Assembly: GCA_902805475.1 (NCBI GenBank)
Contig: CADCSX010000025.1
Span: forward strand, 1,240,001-1,304,000
DNA: 64,000 nt
Reading direction: 5' to 3'
Source of the DNA: Entonaema liquescens
Taxonomy: Eukaryota; Ascomycota; Sordariomycetes; Xylariales; Xylariaceae
Positions 46,681 to 58,279 of the stretch are shown here, one piece after another (within the stretch, counting starts at the first letter, position 1; the number at the start of each line of letters is the position of its first letter). A program made the translations under genes and the position numbers. The notes under the pieces are model-generated. The model was not told the origin of the DNA. It did no database searches and saw only the letters and a list, made by a program, of their open reading frames with translations.

Positions 46681-48760
46681 CTACGACAAGGAGAGTTGTC
46701 GGAACCAAGAGAAACCCAAAGGGTTATAAGCATCAGATTCTTTAGTCAAGTCGTGAATCATTCGTCCAGAGTATAACATGGCCTGGCAATCTCCAACTAA
46801 TCGAAAGCGCTCCGACAGTACTCGACCTTTCTGTTCAATCGGCAAATCATGTTTATCTTGACACTGCCTAAGTAGAAAAGAAGACTTTTGATATTTAATG
46901 GTCGCGTGCCGGTATTGAAGTATGACTGGAAAATGGAGGATCCCACAGCAAATATCGTGTCGCCTGGTCGCGCATGAGGCGGGCCAAACCCATATTGGGG
47001 CTGGGAAGTAACGGCGTCCTCCCAAATGAACACGGTGCACCCTTTCATATAGTTGTAAGTAAACCTGTAGAACTCTGTAGCCGTGATTCCTTGTTGTATG
47101 TTTTCGCAGACCCTTTGCAGATACCCACGGTACTCAACCCATGATTGCTTAAAGCCTTCCGTATTGAAACTTGACAGCCCGTCGATCTCATATGGTGTCT
47201 TCTCACTCAAGACAATATTAACCAATCGGGCTAGGATGTGCTCGCTAGGCTGGTGTCCGCGCGCACTATTTTGGGACGCGTCGAGCTCGGACAAGCTAGC
47301 CCACGTATCTACGAACCATTGATGGATCTCGGATTCGACATATATTTCAGGGAAAATCGTGCTAACGTTGTTATTAGTTACTTTTCCCAGTAGGTGAATG
47401 CTTGAGGATTTAATTGTTAGTATGGACCTATCATTAGGTTCTAAATAGCCTTCAACATCTCTGGGGGCAAGCCAAGGCGGTTCTCTAATCTTGGGGTTTC
47501 TCCAGTCAGGAATCCATGAAGGCATTTGGTCTGACTCGTCGCCTGTTTTTCTAACAGCACACTGGGCCAAAAGGTCAAAACCTGCAGGGCTCGAGAGTCG
47601 AGTAATCTGACTACAAGTTCATAGTAGAGCCATTCAACGGAGACAGCGTAGTCGACAGGTATCACAGCCCTCCCATGATCCCCGACGTCGCTCACCGGGT
47701 TCTTAGGCCTTTCGTTTCCTTCACTTTCCTCTGTGTCATTCTTCTCTGCTACCGCTTCGATAAGATGACTGCCATCTCTCAAATCCACGTCACTTGCTAG
47801 CCCACCCAAGGCGTATATCATATCCCTCGGATCTTGGCATTGGGAACCGTGGAACGAAGCAAGAAGTTTGAATAGGTGGGGCTGTGCTTCATTTTTCCGA
47901 AGTATCCAATCCTTCCAGAGTTCTGCCATTGTTACCAAAGAACTTATAACACCCGAGGCTATTCCCATATTTAAGACTTGGGCAAGCCGCGCCCATGGCA
48001 TACTAACTTCAGCGCAATTAAGAAGGACGTTAGGGTTTAAAACCACTTCCTGGATTATCCAACGCCGATGAAACCATGGTAGTTTAGTTATGTAATTGAG
48101 TTCTTGACTGAATTCGGCATTGGAGGTGCTAGACTCAGACTGTTTCGCAAGATGATGAAGTCGTCGCAGGGAGTCAGAACCACCTTTATCATTACCCAAC
48201 CAAACAAGAACCGAAGATGCACTACGATAGATCTGTCTCATGAAAGGTATCTGTCTCGCTTTTTCCCTATCGTCGTCTTGGTTTATGCATATCGCATCAA
48301 CCCACATCCTACGAGTCTCCGTCGGCATTCGGAACCGGCGTAAAGCGGAAGAGAGATTCGGCGTGATCATCAAGTAGCACTGATCGACGATAAGCTGCTC
48401 CGTGAAGTTGGGCGTTCCCCATGTGTATGATAAAGCATCATATTCGGATTGTCCCCCAAGGTCCAGATTAACCTCGAGTAGCGAGCAGCGGATTGGCGCC
48501 GACTGGTCTAAGGAAGGTTGCAATTCAAGGACCCGCGTGTGAGCGGTTGGATGAAGAGGGCTTACCAATCATAAATTAGTATCAAGACTAGGTAATGCAG
48601 ACGTCTACAATGAAATACAAGGGAAGACCATAGATTCTGGTGATCTAATGGATATTCCAGAGTAACTTGTCAAATTGGTAGATGATATATGAAAGAACTC
48701 GTATGCTAACCGATATTTGTAAGGTATAGGCTTGTCGGGAATATCCTCTTGTTGAGCCAT
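46681..48760 (-). CDS. HET-domain (heterokaryon incompatibility) gene with two frameshifts
   Basis: HET-domain proteins mediate non-self recognition and cell death when genetically different hyphae fuse. Exon 1 48760-48711 and a large exon from 48560 (150-nt intron) give an N-terminus leading into the HET domain motifs YDALSYTWG, RRMWVDAICINQDD, RQIPFMRQIYRSASSVLVWLG and WFHRRWIIQEVVL. Further on are DPRDMIYALGG and the WIPDW segment. The frame is broken twice: at 47569-47572 (within the HET C-terminal half) and at about 46938-46941. Each break sits at a run of four identical bases and is repaired in frame by one base, after which a typical ending with RFRLVGDCQ follows to 46681. It may be a pseudogene or an intact gene with assembly indels. 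Confidence 0.72.
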
Positions 48761-49802
48761 CGCGATTTACGCCAAGTCTGACAACTCCAATCTCGCTTCG
48801 TTTTAAACAGATATGGGTATATAGCTACCGTATTTTGAGATCCTCGTCAAGGACAAGAAGTCCTTGAGAAAGATGTATATGGTGAGTGAGTGCTAATATC
48901 GGGGTTGTATTGAGTGTAGGGGGTGTAGGGGGTATTGTTCAACGTTGGCTTGACATAATAAAGTCCGGGCTTATTATACCCCATCCACAACCCAGCATAC
49001 GTGGGCGAACGGCCCAGCAAAATCATGCAGCTGACTACCCAGTTTCAATATCAATAATCACTGTAACTGCAGCTGCAGTGCCCCGTTTAAGCGAGACCCT
49101 GTTAGAATCAACTTTCAGTCTTTCGGTGCCATTTATTTAACCTAATTAGCGAAAATGCATCGTCTACAAAGTTGGATAACCTTTTAACAGCTGAATACCA
49201 ATATATAGTGGGAACTAGGAGGCCAAAAAACCAAATAGTATAGGAGTGGTTGTTGAATGGGAGATATGCCGCATGAGAAAATGGCGTGGGATTCGTAAGG
49301 AGATGCCCGACATAAGATCAACCCTATAGGGCTGAAACTATGGGCCCTATTTAGACACCTACCCACCTAAGATATGCATTCTTTCACTAGTTGACTAACC
49401 CCTAACACCATCAGAACGCCTACAGAGTAGGTATTAGTCCCAGGAACGAAACTGATGATGCAACGGGGATAGGTTTCCAATACACCAATTGTGACAAGAC
49501 TATCTAAACCAAATGCTAGGTAGCAATGAATATTAATATTTATTGGTTAAGATAGGCGCTAATTAAATCTATGTGCTATATAAAGCTACGTTTACATATT
49601 ATATGCTTGATTCTCGTTGATGGGCTCTACTTAATAGGATGGGTACCTATCTTGCAATCCCAAAAAAAGGGGGGAAGACCAGTGCTCCTTGGAGGCTTCC
49701 CAGGTGAGCGCACCGGACGCTTCGGCTCTGCTAGGTACCCTTAAAGAAGTTGTCCCGACTAAAAACCGTGTCTGCCTCCCATTATCCTACGGACTATTTT
49801 TC
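48761..49802. other. Intergenic region
   Basis: No gene seen upstream of the HET gene. Frames are short and lack motifs. Confidence 0.5.
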
Positions 49803-50078
49803 CTACTTTTTCTTTTCGGTCGCAAGCTCCCAGATTTTCTGTATGAGGATTTGGAGATCATCCGCATCATCCATTCCCCTGACGCAAGCATTATAGCGCT
49901 CCGAACCTACCCCCGAAGAAAATTTCAGGCGACGGAGGTTGCAGTAGTGCTCGTCGATCTCATTTCTGTATTGGCCTAGCTTGATCCAATGGTCGTTGCT
50001 CAAAACGTCTTGGAAAGCGATGTTAGACTCGATATCGTCTCTTATATCCGAGAGTTTGGAAAGTATTTCTACCTCCAT
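49803..50078 (-). CDS. Possible small helical protein, unrecognised
   Basis: Open frame of 91 codons with an ATG start at 50078. The product is acidic and probably mainly helical (opening MEVEILSKLSDIRDDIES), without signal peptide or membrane segment. Composition is protein-like, but no family is recognised. Could be a short gene, an exon of a longer one, or chance. Confidence 0.35.
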   Translation of the reverse strand: MEVEILSKLSDIRDDIESNIAFQDVLSNDHWIKLGQYRNEIDEHYCNLRRLKFSSGVGSERYNACVRGMDDADDLQILIQKIWELATEKKK

Positions 50079-51837
50079 GATGAACGAGCAAGACAGAAGT
50101 TAGATAAAGGGAAAGTATTCAAAGACATGCAAAGTGCTGGGGGCTTTCGTACGGTGGGTAGATCGTGAAGAAAAGAATTGATAGGAGAATGCAAACATCC
50201 CTGGAACCAGAACGTGTTTATTATATAGTGTTTAGTTTCAAGAAGGACAAGGCCCAACAACTTACGGATGAGTTTAAGTCCCGGCACTATTCACTATACA
50301 ATAGTCGAAGGGCTGTGATTATATTACCTACCTAGTCAATTGTTCAACCACCAACAAACTCGTATATCATGAAGTCCATGCTCGATGACAATGGATTTCA
50401 GGTAATGAGGGTACTTTAAGAGGTAGGTAGTCATATACTGCTTGCGATTTCGAACGCGTGAGTCGTGACTCAGGGGTACACAGGGATCGATTTCTTGTTC
50501 AACTCACACGCCCAATTTTACACTTCATATACTCAAATACCTAGGTAGATATATAGGATTGCATCTGGTGTGAAGTGTCATCCATTGTGTTAGATATGTT
50601 TGGATGCATACATGATAGGTAACTTCGTCATGGTGTCTTGTAGAATATGTCTGTTCTTGGCTAAGGGTGGGAAACTATGTCATCGCTAATAATGGGAACT
50701 TCAAACCAAGCAAGACGACGCTGAGTACTCTGTTATTAGTTGCTGTTATTACCCTAGTTACAACTGAAAATTGTCGATTTTTATATATACGCCTAGACCT
50801 ACAACGGTAGGCAGCTAAGTAAGTTCGGGAGGAGATGATTACAAGGTGTAACCTGAGAAACGAGACGACTCGCTAATGATAGCAAAGGTGGCGGAACTCT
50901 TATTTCTAGCCAAATTCCAATTATCACGATAGCATAGCACCCATCTAGCCAAGGTTCGATTGCCCTACCACACCTTGCTCTGGGCGAACTTCCGTTAGTC
51001 TTCATTTCTTGGCTACGCTCTCCACAAATGTTAGCTTGTCACGATGGAGAGATCTTGAGTTTCCGAAGTTAGAGAGGTCTGACGAAATACATCGAAGAAA
51101 TGATAGAAAATGATTATGGCGACGAAGTGAGTTTCATGAGTACCTAGGTGCCTAGGTAGGTAGGTAGTTAGTTGTAAAAATGGATGAATATTATGAGGGC
51201 TTAGTTCCGATATAAGACGAGTAACAAAACGAGCTCTTGTTGTATGATAGATTTAGATACTGTAATTATTATTCCTGTATTCCGGTGGATTTCCGTTACC
51301 CGTGCATTGTGAAGTCAAATGCAATTGTTTTAGTTGATATTCCAGGACCCTAGGGTAATATGGTCCTTCAATAGCAACTTAACCCCGATATGAAGTGCTG
51401 TATTCGTACATTCAAGAATTATATAACAGCCAAACGGAGTTATTTAACTACGCAAATAGAGTCTATATTCTCGTAACAACGCCCAATTGTATCGTACGAT
51501 GGTAGTGGAATGTTGAGGTGAGCGTATGTCCGAGTCGTTTTCTCATTTAGCCGGCATGAGCGGCAGCCAACACGAGTTCTATATAAAGCAATTGGCCATT
51601 ATATCGGGAGGACAAGAAAGTCTCGAACGTATCATTACTACGTTGTAGCATAACGTTACCTTGACGCTTTACTGGTATGATTTATCGTCTCGGATTGGAC
51701 GCGTATACATCCAAGTAAGTCAATATAGAATTTCATTTATTATATAAACCACCTGTTTTAAGCCCAGTTCAGTATCGGGTTCAGACACCAAGAAAAATCT
51801 CTGAACATCGCAACTTGCGAACAACATACCTAACAAA
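50079..51837. other. Gene-free region
   Basis: No gene supported in about 1.8 kb. Contains copies of the CCTAGGTA motif at 50538-50549 and 51141-51167, the latter extended into a short GGTA tandem. Confidence 0.5.
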
Positions 51838-52458
51838 ATGAGGCTCACCAGTTCTATGTCCATTATACTTTCTGGCCTTCTGTGTCAATCCGATCTCGCC
51901 CTCTCGAAGGACCCTCCTTTACCTCCATGGTACCCTCTCAAGCCATGGGAGCTTTCTTCATTTTATTCGAGTAGTCCCCGCGTCGGGCCTTACGGTACCA
52001 ATGCCACGACTATGGAGATTACCATCTCGAACCCTAGCAGCATACCAGCAGGACCTGCACCACATGCTTCGGGGGGTGGTTATGTTGCTTTCAGCAATAG
52101 TACCGCGGAATGTTCGGTGCACTGGAAATTCGACGACAGGACACCGTACGGAAATACTAAGGATACTTGCGCTTCAAGAGTGTCCAGTGCAACAACGGCT
52201 AACTGGAATATAACGATCAACGAGATTCAACTTAATAACTACAACTACATAAGTCTTTCCTTTTCGCTGGCTTTACATATGAATGTCTATGGGGGCAATC
52301 AGTATAAGTTGTTATCGGGATCCGTCCGCCTCGAGCCTGGAAAACAGTTGGAAGGGGGATGTGATGCGAACGATATCTGCTCGTATAGTTTGAAGGACGA
52401 AAGCACCCCGCTTTTGATACAGCCATTGTTGACGGAATGCAAATCTGCTTGTGGTTGA
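51838..52458 (+). CDS. Small secreted protein, effector-like
   Basis: Single-exon protein of 206 residues that I do not recognise. It has a likely signal peptide (MRLTSSMSIILSGLLCQSDLALS, cleaved around residue 23) and no later membrane segment. The mature part is rich in Ser, Asn, Tyr and Thr, with several N-x-S/T sites and Cys in two groups: ECSVHW and DTCASR in the middle, then GGCDANDICSY and ECKSACG at the end, enough for about three disulphides. Repeated beta-strand-like text suggests a beta sandwich. Size, secretion and Cys content fit fungal small secreted proteins; any effector role is only inference. It lies near the edge of the AT-rich repeat block, a common location for such genes. 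Confidence 0.75.
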   Translation: MRLTSSMSIILSGLLCQSDLALSKDPPLPPWYPLKPWELSSFYSSSPRVGPYGTNATTMEITISNPSSIPAGPAPHASGGGYVAFSNSTAECSVHWKFDDRTPYGNTKDTCASRVSSATTANWNITINEIQLNNYNYISLSFSLALHMNVYGGNQYKLLSGSVRLEPGKQLEGGCDANDICSYSLKDESTPLLIQPLLTECKSACG

Positions 52459-52768
52459 TTGCAGTTGATGAGAGAAACAACAGGGTAGAGGAGTAATTTG
52501 GAGACGTCCTCGGTAAGGAATCATCTAACGGACCCCTTTTGCCAAGGGAGATATAATAGTCTTGCAACTCGGGAAAACTATATCTCTTCTTGACTTAGGG
52601 CGAACTATGTTAAGTTAGATATCAGATAGGAACCCCTGGTCATAACGGTCATGAGCGGGGTTAGCCGAAGATAAGACTCGCCTATATTAATGGCATTCTC
52701 CAAGTCGAGTGAAGTGATTTCGTTTCTTTCTTGTAATTTTAGTAAAATCTTGGAAACAGGTGCGCAAT
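52459..52768. other. Intergenic region
   Basis: No gene seen; 3' flank of the secreted protein and promoter of the permease gene. Confidence 0.5.
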
Positions 52769-54873
52769 ATGGAAGTCAGTCGATTAGCATTCGCGCAGCG
52801 TCATGAGCGGACGTCAGAGGAACGCGATCTCGTCCGAAGACTTGACATCTTCCTTATGGCTTTCGGATGCGTGTCTCAAGGTCAGTGGTTAGACTCTATA
52901 GCCTGTGTAAATCAGCTAATTAACATAACTTTTAATTATAGTTATTAAGTGTGAGTCTTCAACCAGAAATTGGCGACAGAGTGGTATTATGTCTGATATT
53001 TTAAAGACCTCGACCAGCAAAACATTAGCAATGCTTATGTTTCGGGAATGAAAGAAGATCTTGAACTGAACGGCAATGAGCTTAACTAGTAAGTTAATCC
53101 TCCCTAATTTTCATAGAGTTGGTCAATTGAACTAACCCTACTTAGCTTCACGACATATTTCAGCGTCGCATACTGCATAATGTTGATTCCATCTCAAATT
53201 ATCCTAACGTACGTACGACCAAGTTATTGGTTATCTGGGTTGGAGATATGTTGGGGTGTAATAACAGGGCTTATTGCCCTTGTTCATAATGCAAAACAAG
53301 TTTACATCCTTCGTGTCTTTCTTGGGCTTTGCGAGAGTTCAGCTTGGCCTGGGATGATGACACTATTTAGTGAGTCTTATTTTCCCAATTCTTCCCCTTT
53401 CTCTCTGCCAGCATCTCTATAACCTCCTGGGATACTTACCTTACGCCACATGTAGTGCACTGGTATACGCCTTCAGAACTCGCTAAGAGAATGGGGTTCT
53501 ACCACTCTTGCCAAGCATTAGGTTCTATGATGTCTGGAGCATTGCAAGTTGCCATCATCGATACTCTTCGCGATGCGAACGGCCTAGCGGGGTGGCGCTG
53601 GCTATTCATCATAAACGGAATCATGACGGTGGCCGTGGGCGCCTTAGGGTTCTTTTTATTACCCGATCTACCAAATAATGTCAACCCTAGGGCATTTTGG
53701 TTTAAGAAGGAGCATGCAAGACTTGCAATGGAGCGATTGGAACGTCACGGGCGAGCCGAGCCGAAGAAAATGACTTGGGCTGGTGCAAAGTACGGAATCC
53801 CCCCTACCACGTTCGAAATACCTATCCTGAGTATCTCTAATCGAATACAGACGCACTTTTGCTAACTGGGTAACCTACTTTATCCCGGTCTTGTACATCG
53901 CGACAGTACTCGCACCGTGGGGGTACGCTTATTTCAATCTCTTCTTGAAAAGCTTGAAAAATCCCGATGGCACACCTGTCTGGTCCACATCTCAAGTTAA
54001 TGCTATTCCGATTGGTGGCGGTGCTATAAACGTCGTATTCGGTAGATACCAACTGCTTACCCCTTTTTGGCTGAGCTAATTGTATATACAGTCTGGATTT
54101 GGGCTATCCTATCCGATCTACTACGGACGAGATGGTCCTTAATAATAGTACAGGGTAAGAGATGTTTCACAGAGATAGACAAACGACTCTTTTGAGACTA
54201 ACATGAGGCATGCAGCTGTTATCGGCCTTGTCCCGTGCATCGCTATGAGTATCTGGACTACTCACCCTGATACAACACCGTTGGCCACGGCGTACGCCAG
54301 TTACTTCATCTCTTACTTAACGCTGGGAACTGCGCCCCTAATTATGGCTTGGCTGTCTGATCTGTTAGTAATTTATAGATGGTTAGATGTGATCTATAAT
54401 GGTAAACTAACATCCCTTAGATTGCCGCAGGATCCCGAGGCCAGAACACTTGTTGTCGGAATTGCTATTGCAACATACTACGCGGTCTCTGCTTGGAGCC
54501 AAGTCCTCGTATGGCCCGCCGTCCAGGCTCCTTATTGTAAGTCCCTGAGGATAAATCTTCAGAAGTTAGAAGTAATACTAATGTAAGCTAGATAAATATG
54601 GTTGGCAATCGTCCATAGCCCTCTGGGTTTTAGTCATCATAATGACCTGTGCCCTTCGGTATATAGATTTTAAATACCTGCTGTACGATATCCCTCATAC
54701 CTGAACTAAAGATGCCTATTACTAACCCTTATATTAGTCCACGGCGAGCAGACTTTCAAGCGACCCTGATCGTAGGCTCAAAACCACAAAGCCCTGAGCC
54801 TGAAGACCCAGAGATAGAAGCTGAAGATGGGTCTAAATCACCAAAGGTTATTCCAGCTGTCCCTGGGGCATGA
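52769..54873 (+). CDS. Dal5/Liz1-type MFS permease (11 exons)
   Basis: Plasma-membrane importer of the anion:cation symporter family (allantoate, pantothenate or nicotinate type). Exons 52769-52880, 52942-52950, 53007-53088, 53146-53369, 53456-53789, 53851-54041, 54092-54154, 54216-54363, 54421-54536, 54592-54682 and 54738-54873 give 501 residues, the normal family length. Phases agree at every junction and introns are 50-86 nt. Motifs: RRLDIFLMAFG, then IKYLDQQNISNAYVSGMKED (joined through the 9-nt exon), GLCESSAWPGMM, WYTPSELAKRMGFYHS, GWRWLFIINGIMT, WAGAKRTFANWVTYF, and the late DPEARTLVVG and YAVSAWSQVLVWPA. The last exon supplies a polar, acidic cytoplasmic tail. It could be misread as a decayed gene because its exons are short. 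Substrate cannot be told from sequence. Confidence 0.88.
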
Positions 54874-55252
54874 TGGTATAATATATTGATGGTTATCTCA
54901 AGGGTATTTCTATAGCTCGGTGGGTCCTATCAGTTGCTAGAAATATTATCCTCTCTGCTGTAAAATAGCTGTGTAGCTACCTAGTAATAGTGGTATATTA
55001 ACGCCGATCCCTTATAAATAATATTCTCCACATACCTATGCCTATTCCACCCTAGTTCTCCTTTACCCCCAACAATGATTACGAAGCCACGATATTCATG
55101 AATATATCTTCCTGCTTACCTCACATGCCTCGATAAGTATTAGTCGCATGTATCTGGTAGCTTGAGGTCGGAATACTAAGATAAGGTTTGGGATCAAGTC
55201 GAAACGGTTCATATACTTCTCATTAGGACCCTCCTATATTTGTATTCCCATC
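54874..55252. other. Intergenic region
   Basis: No gene seen; AT-leaning 3' flank of the permease and of the minus-strand small Cys-rich gene. Confidence 0.5.
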
Positions 55253-55459
55253 TTACTTTTTCGCCTTCCTCTTAGCTTCTTCCTTTTCCATATCTTCTCT
55301 CTTCTTTATGCATTCATCGCAATCGACTACCCGTCTTCCTAGAAATGTAGCTTTCAAGTTTGGGCAGAAACGAGTACCGGCCTTGGGATCGGGACAGGGA
55401 TCGAAACTCCTGTAGTAATCATTGGCCATTCGGCAACTAGGGCAAATAGTTGTTGTCAT
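55253..55459 (-). CDS. Small Cys-rich protein, probably zinc-binding
   Basis: A 68-residue frame from the ATG at 55459 (MTTTICPSCRMAN); an in-frame ATG 5 codons upstream at 55474 is an alternative. It has Cys6-x2-Cys9, Cys22, Cys32 and Cys47-x2-Cys50, the paired CxxC spacing of zinc ribbons, followed by a highly charged Lys/Glu helix at the C-terminus. There is no signal peptide. The pattern suggests a small intracellular zinc protein; I do not recognise the family. Confidence 0.5.
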   Translation of the reverse strand: MTTTICPSCRMANDYYRSFDPCPDPKAGTRFCPNLKATFLGRRVVDCDECIKKREDMEKEEAKRKAKK

Positions 55460-55474
55460 AATGCAGTGACACAT

Positions 55475-55990
55475 GTTGAGTTACGGACTGTGGCGGTTGA
55501 TGGATAATATGAGATTTAGTGCTCTGGAAATTTTTCTTGCGACGGCTAGAAAAGAGAACAGGATATAAGGAACAACAATGAAGTCAGTGAGGAGCTATAT
55601 ATACAGTTTGGTTGTCGAAACTGAATTTTAATAGGTTTACCTAGTCATTATGAATGCGTTCAATTCAGACAATTGATTTATACGACTCATTCGTAACACT
55701 TGTATTGCACGTCTCTCATGTTTATGACACATCTAATGAAAAGCATGTACAAGCTAAGCCTGTCCATGGCTTGTAAAGGGTATTTAGTAACTCAGGTAGT
55801 CAATAAACTCACACGTACAGTTCACTGACTAGAATTCCTGAGTCCTGTTAGATCTCCTTCGACGCTGATACCGAACATTCAAACCGTATGATTTCCATCA
55901 TCTTGCCCCAAATCTCGAAACTGCACAACAGGATAAACAGGTCTACATTTTCAATCCCAATGTCTTGGCAACCATGTTATATCCTTTCCT
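55475..55990. other. Transition to AT-rich block
   Basis: No gene seen. Base composition is normal until about 55.99 kb and then changes sharply. Confidence 0.5.
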
Positions 55991-56930
55991 CATAAATATT
56001 TCCTTGATTAAATGTAAGTAATAAATGAAAAAAAAAAGATAATTTTAGTTCAATATGATTATAATAGTAAGAATAAAATTAATATACGGAGTTTTACGCT
56101 TATTAATGTTTAAAAAATATAATATAATATTAAAATAAAATAAATTAAATTACCGTTATTAAAATTATTTTAATAAAAGCCATTAATTAACCGCGACGCG
56201 TTTATAATAAAGTTTATATACGTTTTATTATATATTTTAATTAATTTTACGTTTTTTAAAAAATAAAATTTATTATTTTATTTTTTATATTTTTACGATT
56301 TTATAATATTTAATTTTTCGGCGTAATTACGTTACGTAATAATAATAAATATTATTATTAATAATTAATTTTTTCGAATAACGTTTAAAATATATTTTAT
56401 TTCGAAATATTATTTAATAAATTAAATTTTTAAATATAAAACGTAAAAAAAATATTTAAAAAATTATTAAAATAAGTTTTTATATTGAATTATATTAAAT
56501 ATACGTTATTATTATATTAATTTTAAAATGTTATTAAATAATTATTAATTTACGGTAATTAATTTATAATATTTAAAAAATATTAATATAAATAATTTTT
56601 AAATTATTATTTTAAAATTAAAATTATAAAAATTTATTTAATTAATTATAAACAAATTAATAATATTATTATTAAAAATATTAATATTTTTTTTAATAAA
56701 TTTAAAATATTATTTATTATTAATATTTTTTTTTATTTTTTTTTATAATGTTAATAAAATAAAAATTATAAAAAATATTAAAAATAACGGTTTAATTTTT
56801 AATAATATTTATAAATAATATATTATTATTAAAAATGTTAAAAATTATATGTAAATATTAATTTTAAAATATATAAATAACGATAAATACGTTTTAAATT
56901 TTTTTATTATTTTTATAAAAAAAATATATT

Positions 56931-57110
56931 ATTAAATAAATAAAAGTAAAATGTTATATATAATGTACGAATTAATAAAACGATGATAATTTTTAATATT
57001 ATAATGATAATTATATTAATTACGTTTATAAATTATTTAATTAACGTTTTATATAAGTAATTACCACGTGACGTATTACGTGGTTAACCACGTGATTATT
57101 AATTTAATAT
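56931..57110. repeat. Direct repeat copy A in AT block
   Basis: About 180 bp matching 58280-58458. It ends in a segment with the perfect 16-bp palindrome ACGTGGTTAACCACGT at 57078-57093. Confidence 0.8.
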
Positions 57111-57389
57111 TAGTAATTTTTCTTTTTTTTTTTTATTTTAATATAATGTAATTGTAATATATTTGCAATTTTAATTATAATTTTAAAATTTTTAAATTTT
57201 TTAAATTTTTTAAATTTAACATATTTTAATTTATTAATAATTTTAACGTTTTTTAATTTATTAAATTGTAATTAATTCGTTCGTTAAGCTCGGGCGGTTA
57301 AGTAAAACTTATTAAATAAAAGTTATTAAAAGTTTTAAATAAAGTTTTTAACGGGGTATTTTAATTAATTATAAAAGTTGTAAATGGTT

Positions 57390-57812
57390 ATTAATAACGG
57401 ATTTATATCGTGATTAATTATAACGTTAATTTAATTAATAAACGTACGTTTTCAACGATTTCTTAATTAAATAACTTTAATATTATATAATTATTTAATT
57501 TTAAAAATCACGTTAATTGATAATTTTATAATTATTAATTAACGTTTATTAATTTATTATATGTAAACGAGGTTTTAAATGTAATAAAATTCGGTTATAA
57601 TCGTTAAATAACGGATTTATTTTATGATTAATCGGTATCGTTAATTTAATTATTATAAACGTACGTTTTTAACAATTTTTTAATTAATAACTTTAATAAT
57701 ATATAATTATTAATTTTAAAAATCACATTAATTGATAATTTTAATAATGTATAATTATTAATTAACGTTTATTAATTTTTTATATATAAAAACGAAGTTT
57801 TAAATACGATAA
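57390..57812. repeat. Tandem pair of about 210-bp units
   Basis: The stretch at about 57390-57590 is repeated at about 57604-57812 with the same order of landmarks: AACGGATTTAT, AAACGTACGTTTT, AAAAATCAC, and TTAATTAACGTTTATTAATT. Confidence 0.75.
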
Positions 57813-57984
57813 ACGTATATAAATATTATTAATACGTGATAAAACGCGGATTTTTAATTTATTAAAAAACTTTAAAATTTTTAAAATAACATAAGCTTTT
57901 TTTATAATTATTTATTAATAAAATACGGTGTATTTTAAGTATTTTATCGATAATAAATGGTATTTTTCGTAATTGTTTATAAGT

Positions 57985-58215
57985 AAATAAAGTCCGGCGT
58001 AAATTTAATAAACGAATATTATTAAACTTTTTTTCGTAATCACTTATATATAAACGAGGTCCGGCGTTATTACTTTTCGATTAATAAAATGATGTAAATA
58101 TTTTCCGTAACTATTTATAAATAAAGTCCGGCGCAATTTATTTCATTTTATCGAAAAAAAATTAAATATTTTTTATAATCATTTTATAAATAAAATAAAG
58201 TTCGGCGTTAATTAA
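57985..58215. repeat. Short tandem units ending in AAAGTCCGGCG
   Basis: Four spaced copies of a unit containing TAAATAAAGTCCGGCG or a transition variant (near 57985, 58055, 58120 and 58190), spaced about 65-75 bp and each preceded by TTTTCGTAAT-like sequence. Confidence 0.7.
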
Positions 58216-58279
58216 TAATTTTTTTAATATTTTTGTTTTTTTATAATTAACTAAAATATCTTATTAATCATTAATTAAT

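Noticed and set aside
52769..54873. Permease as a decayed pseudogene
   Set aside because: The frame looks broken only because exons are short; all eleven exons join in phase to a normal-length protein.
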